Source of the DNA: Brachybacterium ginsengisoli
GTDB taxonomy: Bacteria; Actinomycetota; Actinomycetes; Actinomycetales; Dermabacteraceae
Direction of reading: 5' to 3'
Assembly (NCBI RefSeq): GCF_002407065.1
Contig: NZ_CP023564.1
Location: forward strand, 2,666,001-2,730,000
DNA: 64,000 bases
In this document: positions 8,741 through 20,278 of the stretch, in pieces
Layout: every line of letters begins with the position of its first letter
Position numbering within the stretch: the first letter of the stretch is position 1
Program-made: the position numbers and the translations under genes
The notes under the pieces: model-generated
Seen by the model: the letters and a program-made list of their open reading frames with translations, nothing else
Database searches by the model: none
Told to the model about the DNA's origin: nothing

Positions 8741-9667
8741 TCAGAGATCGTTCCGGGCGCCTGCGGCGGTGAGTCGCGCGATCGCATCGGCGGGATCGAG
8801 CAGATCCGCGACCGACAGCCTCACCACGGACCAGCCGAGCTGATGGAGCACCTCGTTCTTGTGCAGGTCCTTCTGCCATTGCCGACGGTTGAGACGATGC
8901 TCCTCGCTGTCGTACTCGACCGCGACCTTCGCCGCCGGATACGCCAGACCGATGACGAACGTCCGTCCCGTCGCCTCCTCACGGACGCGGAGGTTCGGCG
9001 TCGGCTCCGGGAAGCCGTGTCGCCGCAGGAGGAGCCGGGTGCGAGTCTCCATCGGCGACCAGACCTCCGCACGGGCGTCCGTCGCGGCACGGCGCACCGC
9101 GACGGATCCGGGCCCGCGCAGCCGCCCGACGTCGGGCAGGATCAGAGGAAGAGGGACGTGCACCGCTGCCCCATGCCGTCTCGCGGCGAGAGAGTCGAGG
9201 CAGGCCACGAGGTCGTCATGGGACAGCTTCGAGACGATCTGCCGCAGGACCTCCAGCGGCGGGGTGATGGCGAGGCCCCGCAGGCGGCTGCTGGGGAGAG
9301 CGGTCGCGGCGTGCACGACGAGGCTCTGCCGCGTCCGTCGGCGTCCGCCGCCGGTGTCCTCAGCGGTTCGAAGGATCGTGCAGTGCAGCGGTGCGCCGCC
9401 CGCACGCGTGAGCTCGAGGGGCAGCGGGAGGCCGAGCAGCTCCGCAGCGGTCGCGTGCGAGATGACGGAGCCCGGGACGAGGACGGTCTGCACCAGGAGC
9501 GCGACGCGGACCAGCGGAGCAGGAGCGTCGGCGCGGGAGCAGTACCCGGCCACCGGCGTCGCGATCTCATCCGATGCGAGAACCCGCGGGTGCATGCCCT
9601 GCTCACGCAGGCCGCGGCGCGAGTAGAGGCGGCCCGGGAGGAGGTCGGTGGCACGGCGGAGCGTCAT
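8741..9667 (-). CDS. AbiEi-like / DUF559 (PD-(D/E)xK-like) protein
   Basis: A 308-residue protein with a winged-helix-like N-terminus (about 1-60, RRATDLLPGRLYSRRGLREQ), a middle region like AbiEi-type antitoxins (SVISHATAAELLGLPLP) and a C-terminal Vsr/DUF559-type nuclease-like domain (about 205-300). The latter has KVAVEYDSEEHR and the helix LHKNEVLHQLGWSVVRLS. From memory, active relatives carry an Asp before the strand leading to this EYD; here the position reads FVIGLAYP, so catalysis may be lost. No toxin partner is adjacent. Such genes are common orphan genes in Micrococcales; the role is unknown. It is bracketed by two copies of one palindromic repeat. Confidence 0.75.
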   Translation of the reverse strand: MTLRRATDLLPGRLYSRRGLREQGMHPRVLASDEIATPVAGYCSRADAPAPLVRVALLVQTVLVPGSVISHATAAELLGLPLPLELTRAGGAPLHCTILRTAEDTGGGRRRTRQSLVVHAATALPSSRLRGLAITPPLEVLRQIVSKLSHDDLVACLDSLAARRHGAAVHVPLPLILPDVGRLRGPGSVAVRRAATDARAEVWSPMETRTRLLLRRHGFPEPTPNLRVREEATGRTFVIGLAYPAAKVAVEYDSEEHRLNRRQWQKDLHKNEVLHQLGWSVVRLSVADLLDPADAIARLTAAGARNDL

Positions 9668-9767
9668 CGCCGCACCCTAGGCAGCCGTCGATCTCGAGAC
9701 CGGGCATCCCAGGCCGATGTGCATGACTCATCGCTGGGGAGGAACGCTTCCCGGCCGATTACCCGCA

Positions 9768-9816
9768 GGTCATGCGCGGTTCTGAACCAGATCCTGGATC
9801 AGAACCGCGCATGACC
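9768..9816. repeat. Palindromic repeat, copy B (likely ffh terminator)
   Basis: Perfect 18-bp arms (9768-9785 and 9799-9816) with the same 37-base core as copy A (8602-8638). The outer stem differs from copy A but is still fully paired on both sides. It lies about 140 bases past the ffh stop on the minus strand. Confidence 0.75.
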
Positions 9817-9840
9817 CGGCGGTCACCGGGGATAGCGCGT

Positions 9841-9940
9841 GCCGAGCCGGGCCGAGCGGGGTGGCGCGGGCCGGGCCGGGCGGGGTGACGCGGGCCGGGC
9901 GGGGTGACGCGGGCCGGGCGGGGTGGCGCGGGCCGAGCAG
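9841..9940. repeat. GC-rich 19-bp tandem repeat
   Basis: About four imperfect copies of GGGGTGACGCGGGCCGGGC (GTGGC in the outer copies) fill the space between palindrome copy B and the ffh stop. No gene is seen here. Confidence 0.75.
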
Positions 9941-9955
9941 GCCCGCGCCGCGGCG

Positions 9956-11557
9956 TCACTTGTTGCCGAAGAGCTTCTGCATCTCCGGCGGGAGCTGGCT
10001 GGGGTCGAAGTCGGAGAGATCCGTCTGACCGCCCTGCCCGGCGCCCGCACCGAAGGCCGAGCCGCCCGTGGAGCCCCCGGCGGACCCTGCCTCGGAGGCG
10101 CGACGAGCGGCCTCGGCCTCCTCGCGCGCCGCCTTCGCGGGGTTCTTGGACTTGCCCTTCTTGACCTGCTTCTGCGGGGCCTGCTTGCCCCGGGACTTCT
10201 TGCCCATGCCCATGCCGGGACCGCCGGGCATGCCGGGCATCCCGCCGCCGGCCATGCCCTTGCCCATGGTGCGCATCATCTGCTGGGCCTGCTTGAACCG
10301 CTCCAGCAGCTGGTTGATCTGCTGGACCGTGGTGCCGGAGCCCTTGGCGATGCGGTTGCGGCGGGAGCCGTTGATGATCTTGGGGTCGTTGCGCTCGGCG
10401 GGGGTCATCGAGCGGATGATCGCCTCGACCTTGCCGATCTCGCCCTCGTCGAAGTTGTCGAGCGCCTCGCGGTACTGGCCCATGTTCGGCAGCATGCCGA
10501 GCATCTTCTTGATGCTGCCCATGTTCTTGAGCTGCTGCATCTGGTTCAGGAAGTCGTCGAGGGTGAAGTCCTCGCCGGAGGCCAGCTTCGCGGCGGCCTT
10601 CTCGGCCTCCTCCTGGTCGAAGGCCTTCTCCGCCTGCTCGATGAGGGTGAGCACGTCACCCATGTCGAGGATGCGGTTGGCCATGCGGTCCGGGTGGAAG
10701 CGCTCGAAGTCCTCGAGGCTCTCACCGGTGGAGGCGAAGAGGATCGGGCGCTGGGTGACGCCGGTGATGGACAGCGCGGCACCGCCGCGGGCGTCGCCGT
10801 CGAGCTTGGAGAGCACCACGCCGGTGAAGCCCACGCCGTCGCGGAAGGCCTCGGCCACGCGGGCGGCGTCCTGGCCGATCATCGCGTCGACCACGAAGAG
10901 GGTCTCGTGGGGGTTGACGGCATCGCGGATGTTCCGCGCCTGCTCCATCATCTCCTCGTCGATGCCGAGACGGCCGGCGGTGTCGACGATGACCACGTCA
11001 TGCTGCTGGAACTGGGCGGTGGAGACGCCGTTCATGGCGACCAGCACCGGATCGCCCACGCCGTTGCCCGGCTCGGGGGCGAAGACCGGCACGCCGGCGC
11101 GCTCGCCGACGATCTGCAGCTGGTTGACGGCATTGGGGCGCTGGAGGTCGGCGGCGACCAGCAGCGGGGTGTGGCCCTCCGACTTCATCCACGTCGCGAG
11201 CTTGCCGGCGAGCGTGGTCTTGCCGGCGCCCTGGAGGCCGGCCAGCATGATCACGGTGGGCGGGTTCTTCGCCCAGTGCAGCTCGCCGGTGGCGCCGCCG
11301 AGCACCTCGACCAGCTCGTCGTTGACGATCTTGACGACTTGCTGGGCAGGGTTGAGGGCCTTGGAGACCTCTTCGCCCAGGGCGCGCTCGCGGACCCGGC
11401 CGGTGAAGTCGCGCACCACCGACACGGCGACGTCGGCGTCGAGCAGGGCTCGGCGGATCTCGCGGATCGTCTTGTCGACGTCCGCTTCGGTGAGGCGGCC
11501 ATGGCCGCGCAGACCCTTCAGCGATGCTGTGATGCGATCGGAGAGGTTGTTGAACAC
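9956..11557 (-). CDS. ffh: Signal recognition particle protein Ffh (SRP54)
   Basis: SRP GTPase that binds signal sequences and 4.5S RNA and delivers ribosomes to FtsY. The N domain (about 1-90) is followed by the G domain with GLQGAGKTT, DTAGRLG and SKLDGDARGG, then the Met-rich M domain (about 325-440: MQQLKNMGSIKKMLGMLPNM, MRTMGKGMAGGGMPGMPGG). The 533-residue length includes a Lys- then Ala/Gly-rich tail (KKSRGKQAPQKQVKKGKSK) usual in actinobacteria. The partner receptor gene ftsY is about 6 kb away in this window. Confidence 0.98.
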   Translation of the reverse strand: MFNNLSDRITASLKGLRGHGRLTEADVDKTIREIRRALLDADVAVSVVRDFTGRVRERALGEEVSKALNPAQQVVKIVNDELVEVLGGATGELHWAKNPPTVIMLAGLQGAGKTTLAGKLATWMKSEGHTPLLVAADLQRPNAVNQLQIVGERAGVPVFAPEPGNGVGDPVLVAMNGVSTAQFQQHDVVIVDTAGRLGIDEEMMEQARNIRDAVNPHETLFVVDAMIGQDAARVAEAFRDGVGFTGVVLSKLDGDARGGAALSITGVTQRPILFASTGESLEDFERFHPDRMANRILDMGDVLTLIEQAEKAFDQEEAEKAAAKLASGEDFTLDDFLNQMQQLKNMGSIKKMLGMLPNMGQYREALDNFDEGEIGKVEAIIRSMTPAERNDPKIINGSRRNRIAKGSGTTVQQINQLLERFKQAQQMMRTMGKGMAGGGMPGMPGGPGMGMGKKSRGKQAPQKQVKKGKSKNPAKAAREEAEAARRASEAGSAGGSTGGSAFGAGAGQGGQTDLSDFDPSQLPPEMQKLFGNK

Positions 11558-11655
11558 GAAGCGCTTCCCCTTGGTCGTATGGACCGCATCAGTGTAGTGC
11601 GCTCCGCGCCGACACCCCAGGATGCGCGCGATGGGCCACAGGAGAGAACCACCAC

Positions 11656-11690
11656 CCCGGCCCGCCGCCGCAGGGCGGAGGCGGGCCGGG
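11656..11690 (-). terminator. Hairpin after glnD
   Basis: Perfect 11-bp arms CCCGGCCCGCC (11656-11666) and GGCGGGCCGGG (11680-11690), 13-base loop, 10 bases past the glnD stop. Confidence 0.65.
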
Positions 11691-11699
11691 CCGGAGCGC

Positions 11700-15767
<4,068 letters not shown>

Positions 15768-15891
15768 GTCGGCTCCTGGTGGCGGAGGACCGGTCCGGGC
15801 GGCGGGGCCGTCTCTCGGACCGGGCGACCTGGCAGGTCGTCCCGGACATCGTGTGGCCGAGGGGCTCCTTCACCTAGGCCGAGGGGCCCCC

Positions 15892-15907
15892 GTGACCGTT
15901 CCGTGAC
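15892..15907 (-). promoter_or_regulatory. Candidate GlnR operator upstream of amt
   Basis: On the amt strand the sequence reads GTCAC-n6-GTCAC, two half-sites spaced 11 bases, resembling the GTnAC-n6 pattern of actinobacterial GlnR boxes. It lies 125-140 bases upstream of amt in the 254-base gap 15768-16021, which otherwise contains no gene. Assignment rests on motif shape and context only. Confidence 0.35.
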
Positions 15908-16021
15908 CCGAAGTGCCGCTCCGTGGGACGTGGAGGGAACGCGTTCTCGGCACTCCTAGCGTCGGTCTCCCGGCGTCACGGCGCCGTCTGGCCACCCCAC
16001 ACTCCCCGCAGAAGGACAACC

Positions 16022-17374
16022 ATGCCCCGCGCTCCGTTCGGATCCCAGGCCGCCGCTCTCCTCGAGGGAGGTCTCGGCCGGCGCCGCCTGCTGTAGGTCA
16101 GCGCCGCGTTGGGCGCCTCGGCGGGACTGCTGGGGGCGTGCGCACCGTCCCGGCCCTCCGCCGCCCCTGCCGGTCCGAGCGCCTCGGCCGCGCCGCAGAT
16201 CCTGCAGCCCGGCAGCGGCAGCCCGAGCGGGGACCACTACCTCGCCTCGGAGCCGGACTCGGTGCTGTGGGGCTACGTCCCGACCGTCCACACGGCGCCC
16301 AGCCTGCAGATGGCCTCAGGTCAGACGGTGACCATCGATGCGCTCTCCCACGAGGGGATCCTCGAGGACCAGGGGCGCGATCCACGCGCCTTCTTCGGTG
16401 AACACGGGGTGGACGACGCCGAGGTGCTCGAGGACGCCGTCTCGATCGCCGCCGACTACGACCGCACCCCGAGGGACTTCGCGCTGGACGGACCGCACGT
16501 GGTGACCGGCCCAGTATTCGTCGAGGGCGCGATGCCGGGGGACGTGCTGAAGATCGAGACGCTCGAGGCGGTCCCCCGGGTCCCCTACGGCGTGGTCTCC
16601 AGCCGGCACGGCAAGGGCGCGCTCGCCGTGACCGCCAGCGACGGAGCGCCTGCGGGAATCACCGAGGCACAGGTCATGCCGCCGCCGTCGACCCGGACGG
16701 CGCAGGAGAGCGACCCGACGCAGTGGGGGAACGTCTCGACCTTCACCCGCATCGAGGACGGGCACGGGGTGATGGACCATGGCGCCGCGAAGGTGCGGTT
16801 CCCGCTGCGTCCCTTCATGGGGATGATGGGCGTGGCCCGCTCCACGGCGAGCGACCCCACCGACCCGACGGCGAACTCGATCCCGCCCACGCTCGGCGGC
16901 GGCAACATCGACATCCGCCTGCTGGGCGAGGGGTCGACCTTCTACCTGCCGGTGTCCGCGGAGGGCGCCCTGTTCTACGTGGGCGACCCGCACCACGCCA
17001 TGGGTGACGGCGAGGTCGCGCTCACCGCGATGGAGGGATCGCTGCGCGGGACCTTCCGGCTGACCGTGTGCAAGAAGGGCGAGGGCGACGCCCCGGCGCT
17101 CGCACACCGGTACCCGTTCGCGGAGACGCCCGAGGCGTGGATCCCCATCGGCCTCTCGGATCCCGACGGCAGCGCGAACGGGCAGGGAGGGGACCTGGAC
17201 GTCGCCATGCGCGTCGCCGTGGTCAACGCGCTGGACTTCCTCGAGCAGGAGCGCGGTATGGACCGGGCGACCGCTTACGCCTATCTCTCGGCCGCCGCGG
17301 ACTTCACGATCTCCCAGGTGGTGGATCGGACCGTCGGCGTGCACGGGATCATCCCGAAGGCCCACTTCGACTGA
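16022..17374 (+). pseudogene. Acetamidase/formamidase-family gene with amber codon in signal peptide
   Basis: An ATG at 16022 with AGAAGGA ribosome-binding site opens a frame reading a twin-arginine-like leader (GLGRRRLL), then a TAG at 16094-16096 (codon 25), then VSAALGASAGLLGAC, a hydrophobic stretch ending in a lipobox. The frame then stays open to 17374. The long part matches acetamidase/formamidase (FmdA_AmdA): SRHGKGALAVT, NIDIRLLGEGSTFYLPV, GDPHHAMGDGEVALTAMEG. A TTG at 16109 could restart but would give no usable export signal. It is therefore most likely a recently broken Tat-exported lipoprotein hydrolase; suppression or a sequencing error would be the alternatives. The enzyme class hydrolyses short amides to ammonia, which fits the nearby amt operon. 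Confidence 0.82.
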
Positions 17375-17398
17375 GCGCTCCCCCCCCCAACGATGCAG

Positions 17399-17432
17399 GG
17401 AGGCGGCGCACCCTGCAGGGTGCGCCGCCTCC
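17399..17432. terminator. Bidirectional terminator between amidase and ftsY
   Basis: Perfect 15-bp arms (17399-17413 and 17418-17432) with a TGCA loop, between two convergent genes. A run of nine C (17380-17388) precedes it. Confidence 0.85.
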
Positions 17433-17466
17433 GTGCGTCCGGTCCGGGTGGACCCGGATGCCGCGT

Positions 17467-18996
17467 TCAGCCCTCGAGCAGGGCGTCGACGAAGCCGTGG
17501 GGGTCGAAGGGGGTGAGATCGTCCATCCCCTCGCCCAGGCCCACCATCTTCACCGGGACCCCGAGCTCGCGCTGCACGTTCACGACGATGCCGCCCTTGG
17601 CGGTGCCGTCGAGCTTCGTGAGCACCAGGCCGGTGATGCTGACGGCCTCGGAGAAGACCCTCGCCTGCTGCATGCCGTTCTGCCCGGTGGTCGCGTCGAT
17701 GACCAGGAGGACCTCGGCGACCTGGTCGCCGTGGAGGCCCTTCTCGGCGACACGGCGCACCTTGCCGAGCTCGTCCATCAGGCCCTTCTTGTTCTGCAGG
17801 CGCCCGGCGGTGTCGATGATGACCACGTCGACCTCCTGCGCGATGCCCTCCTTGACCGCGTCGAAGGCCACGGCGGCGGGATCGGCGCCGTCGCGGTCCG
17901 AGCGCACGGTGTCGACGCCGACGCGCGAACCCCAGGTGGCGAGCTGGTCGGCGGCGGCGGCGCGGAAGGTGTCGGCGGCGCCGAGCACGACGGTGCGGCC
18001 GGCGGCGACGAGGACGCGGGCCAGCTTGCCCACCGTGGTGGTCTTGCCGGTGCCGTTGACGCCCACCATGAGGAGCACCGAGGGCACCTCGGTGCCATCG
18101 GGCGCCTCCCGCCGCGTCGCGGCGAGCCGGCGGTCGAGGGTCGGGTCGACCAGGGCGACGAGCTCCTCGCGCAGCGCCTCGCGCACGGCGTCGGCGTCGT
18201 CGGTGCCGAGCACCTGCAGGCGACGGCGGAGGTTCTCGAGCATCTCGTCGGTGGCGTCGGGGCCGAGGTCCGCCATGAGCAGCGTCTCCTCGATCTCGTC
18301 CCAGGTGCTCTCGTCCACGGTGGTGCCGCGGGTGAGCAGGGTGAGGATGCCGCGTCCGAGGGCGCCGGAACGGGAGAGCCTCTCGCGCAGGCGCACCATG
18401 CGGTCGGCCGGGGCCTCGGGCGTCTCGATGACGGGGCCGGCGGCCGCGGGAGTCGGGGAGACCTCCGGCTGCGCGTCGGCGGGCTGCGCCTCGGTGGTCT
18501 GCGCCTCGACGTCCGGCGATGCGGCGGCCTCGACCTCTCCGGCCGGAGCCTCCGCGTGCTCGACGTCGGCGGGCTGCTCCGTCGGGACGGCCGGCGCGGT
18601 GGTGTCAGGAGCATCGGTCGAGGAGTCCTCGACGGTGCCGGTCTCCGGAGCGGCCTCCTGATCGAAGGGGACGTCCTGGGTGGAGGGCGCCTCCTCGGTC
18701 CCGGCGGGCGCGCCCGTCGGGGCCGTCTCCGAGGGGGCCTTCGAGGCGGCCGACGCCTTCGGGGCCGGCGCCGAGAGGGTGTCGTCCCAGGTCGGAGCGG
18801 CGGGCCGCTCCTTGACCGCGGTCGTGCTGCGGGAGGCTCCGGCGTCACGGTCGCCCGACGTTCCGTCGCGGCCGGCGGAATCGTCCGTCGGGGGCTTGCG
18901 CCCTCGGCTGCGGAGGTAGGCCCAGGCGCCGGCGCCGAGCACGAGCACACCACCACCGCTGCCGGCGATCAGTGCGAGGAGGGCATCAGGATCCAC
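17467..18996 (-). CDS. ftsY: SRP receptor FtsY
   Basis: Membrane-associated GTPase that receives SRP-ribosome complexes at the Sec translocon. The 509-residue protein has an N-terminal TM helix (LLALIAGSGGGVLVLGAGAW, about 5-27), a long acidic Ala/Pro/Glu-rich linker to about residue 195, then the NG domain with VGVNGTGKTTT, DTFRAAAADQL, DTAGRLQNK and TKLDGTAKGG. An integral N-terminal helix is typical of actinobacterial FtsY. It is separately transcribed from its partner ffh. Confidence 0.97.
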   Translation of the reverse strand: MDPDALLALIAGSGGGVLVLGAGAWAYLRSRGRKPPTDDSAGRDGTSGDRDAGASRSTTAVKERPAAPTWDDTLSAPAPKASAASKAPSETAPTGAPAGTEEAPSTQDVPFDQEAAPETGTVEDSSTDAPDTTAPAVPTEQPADVEHAEAPAGEVEAAASPDVEAQTTEAQPADAQPEVSPTPAAAGPVIETPEAPADRMVRLRERLSRSGALGRGILTLLTRGTTVDESTWDEIEETLLMADLGPDATDEMLENLRRRLQVLGTDDADAVREALREELVALVDPTLDRRLAATRREAPDGTEVPSVLLMVGVNGTGKTTTVGKLARVLVAAGRTVVLGAADTFRAAAADQLATWGSRVGVDTVRSDRDGADPAAVAFDAVKEGIAQEVDVVIIDTAGRLQNKKGLMDELGKVRRVAEKGLHGDQVAEVLLVIDATTGQNGMQQARVFSEAVSITGLVLTKLDGTAKGGIVVNVQRELGVPVKMVGLGEGMDDLTPFDPHGFVDALLEG

Positions 18997-19098
18997 GGGT
19001 CACCTCCGAGGTCGGGAAAGCCGACGATGCGGCGAGGACGGCCCCAGTCTAGGCAGATGTCCTGAGCGCCCTCCCCCGTGGGTGCGCGGGGGGCGCTC

Positions 19099-19257
19099 TC
19101 AGCGACCGGTGCGGGAGGTGTGCCGTCGGTTCGCGGTCTCCTCGCCGTCCTCCTCGGGCGGCGTCCTCAGCTGAGGGAGCGCGACCACGAGCAGGATCCC
19201 CACCGCGAGCAGCACGGCGAAGGCCAGGAAGGCGATGACGACGAGGACTGCGTTCAT
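19099..19257 (-). CDS. Small single-span membrane protein, unknown
   Basis: A 52-codon frame begins ATG at 19257 and ends TGA at 19101-19099. It encodes MNAVLVVIAFLAFAVLLAVG, continuing with about seven more hydrophobic residues, then a charged tail (RTPPEEDGEETANRR). It fills the gap between ftsY and ndk on the same strand. The ribosome-binding site is weak (AATAAGA), so expression is uncertain, but residue composition is exactly that of a one-TM protein. No family recognised. Confidence 0.55.
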   Translation of the reverse strand: MNAVLVVIAFLAFAVLLAVGILLVVALPQLRTPPEEDGEETANRRHTSRTGR

Positions 19258-19288
19258 GGGTCTTATTCTGCACGCCGGGGCGGGCGTG

Positions 19289-19320
19289 CGGTGAGGCGCG
19301 CCGTGCGGCGCGCCTCACCG
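19289..19320 (-). terminator. Hairpin after ndk
   Basis: Perfect 14-bp arms (19289-19302 and 19307-19320) with a GTGC loop, 13 bases past the ndk stop and upstream of the small membrane ORF. Confidence 0.8.
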
Positions 19321-19333
19321 TTCATGATCGGTC

Positions 19334-19759
19334 TCAGCCGAGCTCGGGGAACCAGATCGCGATCTCGCGGGCGGAGGACTCCTCCGAGTCGGAGCCGTGG
19401 ACGAGGTTCTGGATGACGGGGAGGTCCTGCTCGCAGGCCAGATCTCCGCGGATCGTGCCGGGCGCTGCCTCGGTGGGGTTGGTGGCGCCGGCCAGCGAGC
19501 GGAAGCCCGGGATGACGTTCACGCCCTCGGCGACGATCGCGACCAGGGGGGCGGCGCCCATGTACTCGACCAGGCCGGGGTAGAACGGCTTGCCCTCGTG
19601 CTCGGCGTAGTGCGCGGCGAGCTCCTCGGAGGTCGCGGTGCGCTGGGCGAGGGCGAGGATGTCATAGCCCTTGGCCTCGATGCGGCGGAGGATCTCTCCT
19701 CGCAGGCCGCGCTGGACGGCGTCGGGCTTGAGCAGGACGAGTGTGCGCTGTGCGGTCAT
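19334..19759 (-). CDS. ndk: Nucleoside diphosphate kinase
   Basis: Transfers the gamma phosphate between nucleoside triphosphates and diphosphates. Start at 19759 (MTAQRTLVLLKPDAVQRG) gives 141 residues, the normal size. Conserved elements are LLKPDAVQRG, NPTEAAPGTIRGD and the phosphorylated His in NLVHGSDSEESS. The frame continues upstream 44 codons without similarity. It follows folC and the DUF4233 gene, the usual actinobacterial folC-ndk neighbourhood. Confidence 0.97.
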   Translation of the reverse strand: MTAQRTLVLLKPDAVQRGLRGEILRRIEAKGYDILALAQRTATSEELAAHYAEHEGKPFYPGLVEYMGAAPLVAIVAEGVNVIPGFRSLAGATNPTEAAPGTIRGDLACEQDLPVIQNLVHGSDSEESSAREIAIWFPELG

Positions 19760-19850
19760 GGTTCCAGGGTACCCACGGATCCGGGGACGCGAGGCGCAGG
19801 GGCGGTTCGGAGCGTCGGGCACGCGCCGCGAGTCCGACGACCGGCCCCGC

Positions 19851-20276
19851 TCAGTCCGTCGTGGACCCGTCCGCGCTGTCCTCGCGGGCACGGGACGCGA
19901 GCACCGACGCGTCCACCGCGTCCTTCTCCTGATCCAGCCGATGCCCCTTGAACGCGCCGTAGGCGTAGAGGGCGGCGAAGCCGAGACCCACCACCCACAT
20001 CGGCGTGACCTGGAGGCCCAGGAGGATCACCGGCAGCTGCAGGAGCAGACCGAGCCAGTACGGCCAGGCCCCGCGACGCAGCATCCCGGAGCACAGGAGC
20101 AGGGCGAGCACGGTGAGCAGTCCCCAGACCCAGGTGAGGACCCGGTCCTCGGGGACGAGCTGGTGCGCGGCCAGCACGGCGAAGAACACCACGAACGCCT
20201 CGATGACGAGGATCGTGGCGGAGAACATCCGCTGCGCGCCGTGCGGGCGCGGGGACGGGGTGAGGTCCAGATCCAT
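19851..20276 (-). CDS. DUF4233 membrane protein
   Basis: A 141-residue protein with four hydrophobic segments (about 20-40, 48-64, 72-90, 92-110) and a charged C-terminal tail. It matches the DUF4233 family, found almost only downstream of folC in actinobacteria. It starts 2 bases after the folC stop, so co-translation is likely. Its function is unknown. Confidence 0.85.
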   Translation of the reverse strand: MDLDLTPSPRPHGAQRMFSATILVIEAFVVFFAVLAAHQLVPEDRVLTWVWGLLTVLALLLCSGMLRRGAWPYWLGLLLQLPVILLGLQVTPMWVVGLGFAALYAYGAFKGHRLDQEKDAVDASVLASRAREDSADGSTTD

Positions 20277-20278
20277 GC

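Noticed and set aside
16109-17374. TTG at 16109 as the true start of the amidase gene
   Set aside because: It would give a leader with no basic n-region, while the upstream ATG has a ribosome-binding site and a matching Tat motif in the same frame before the amber codon.
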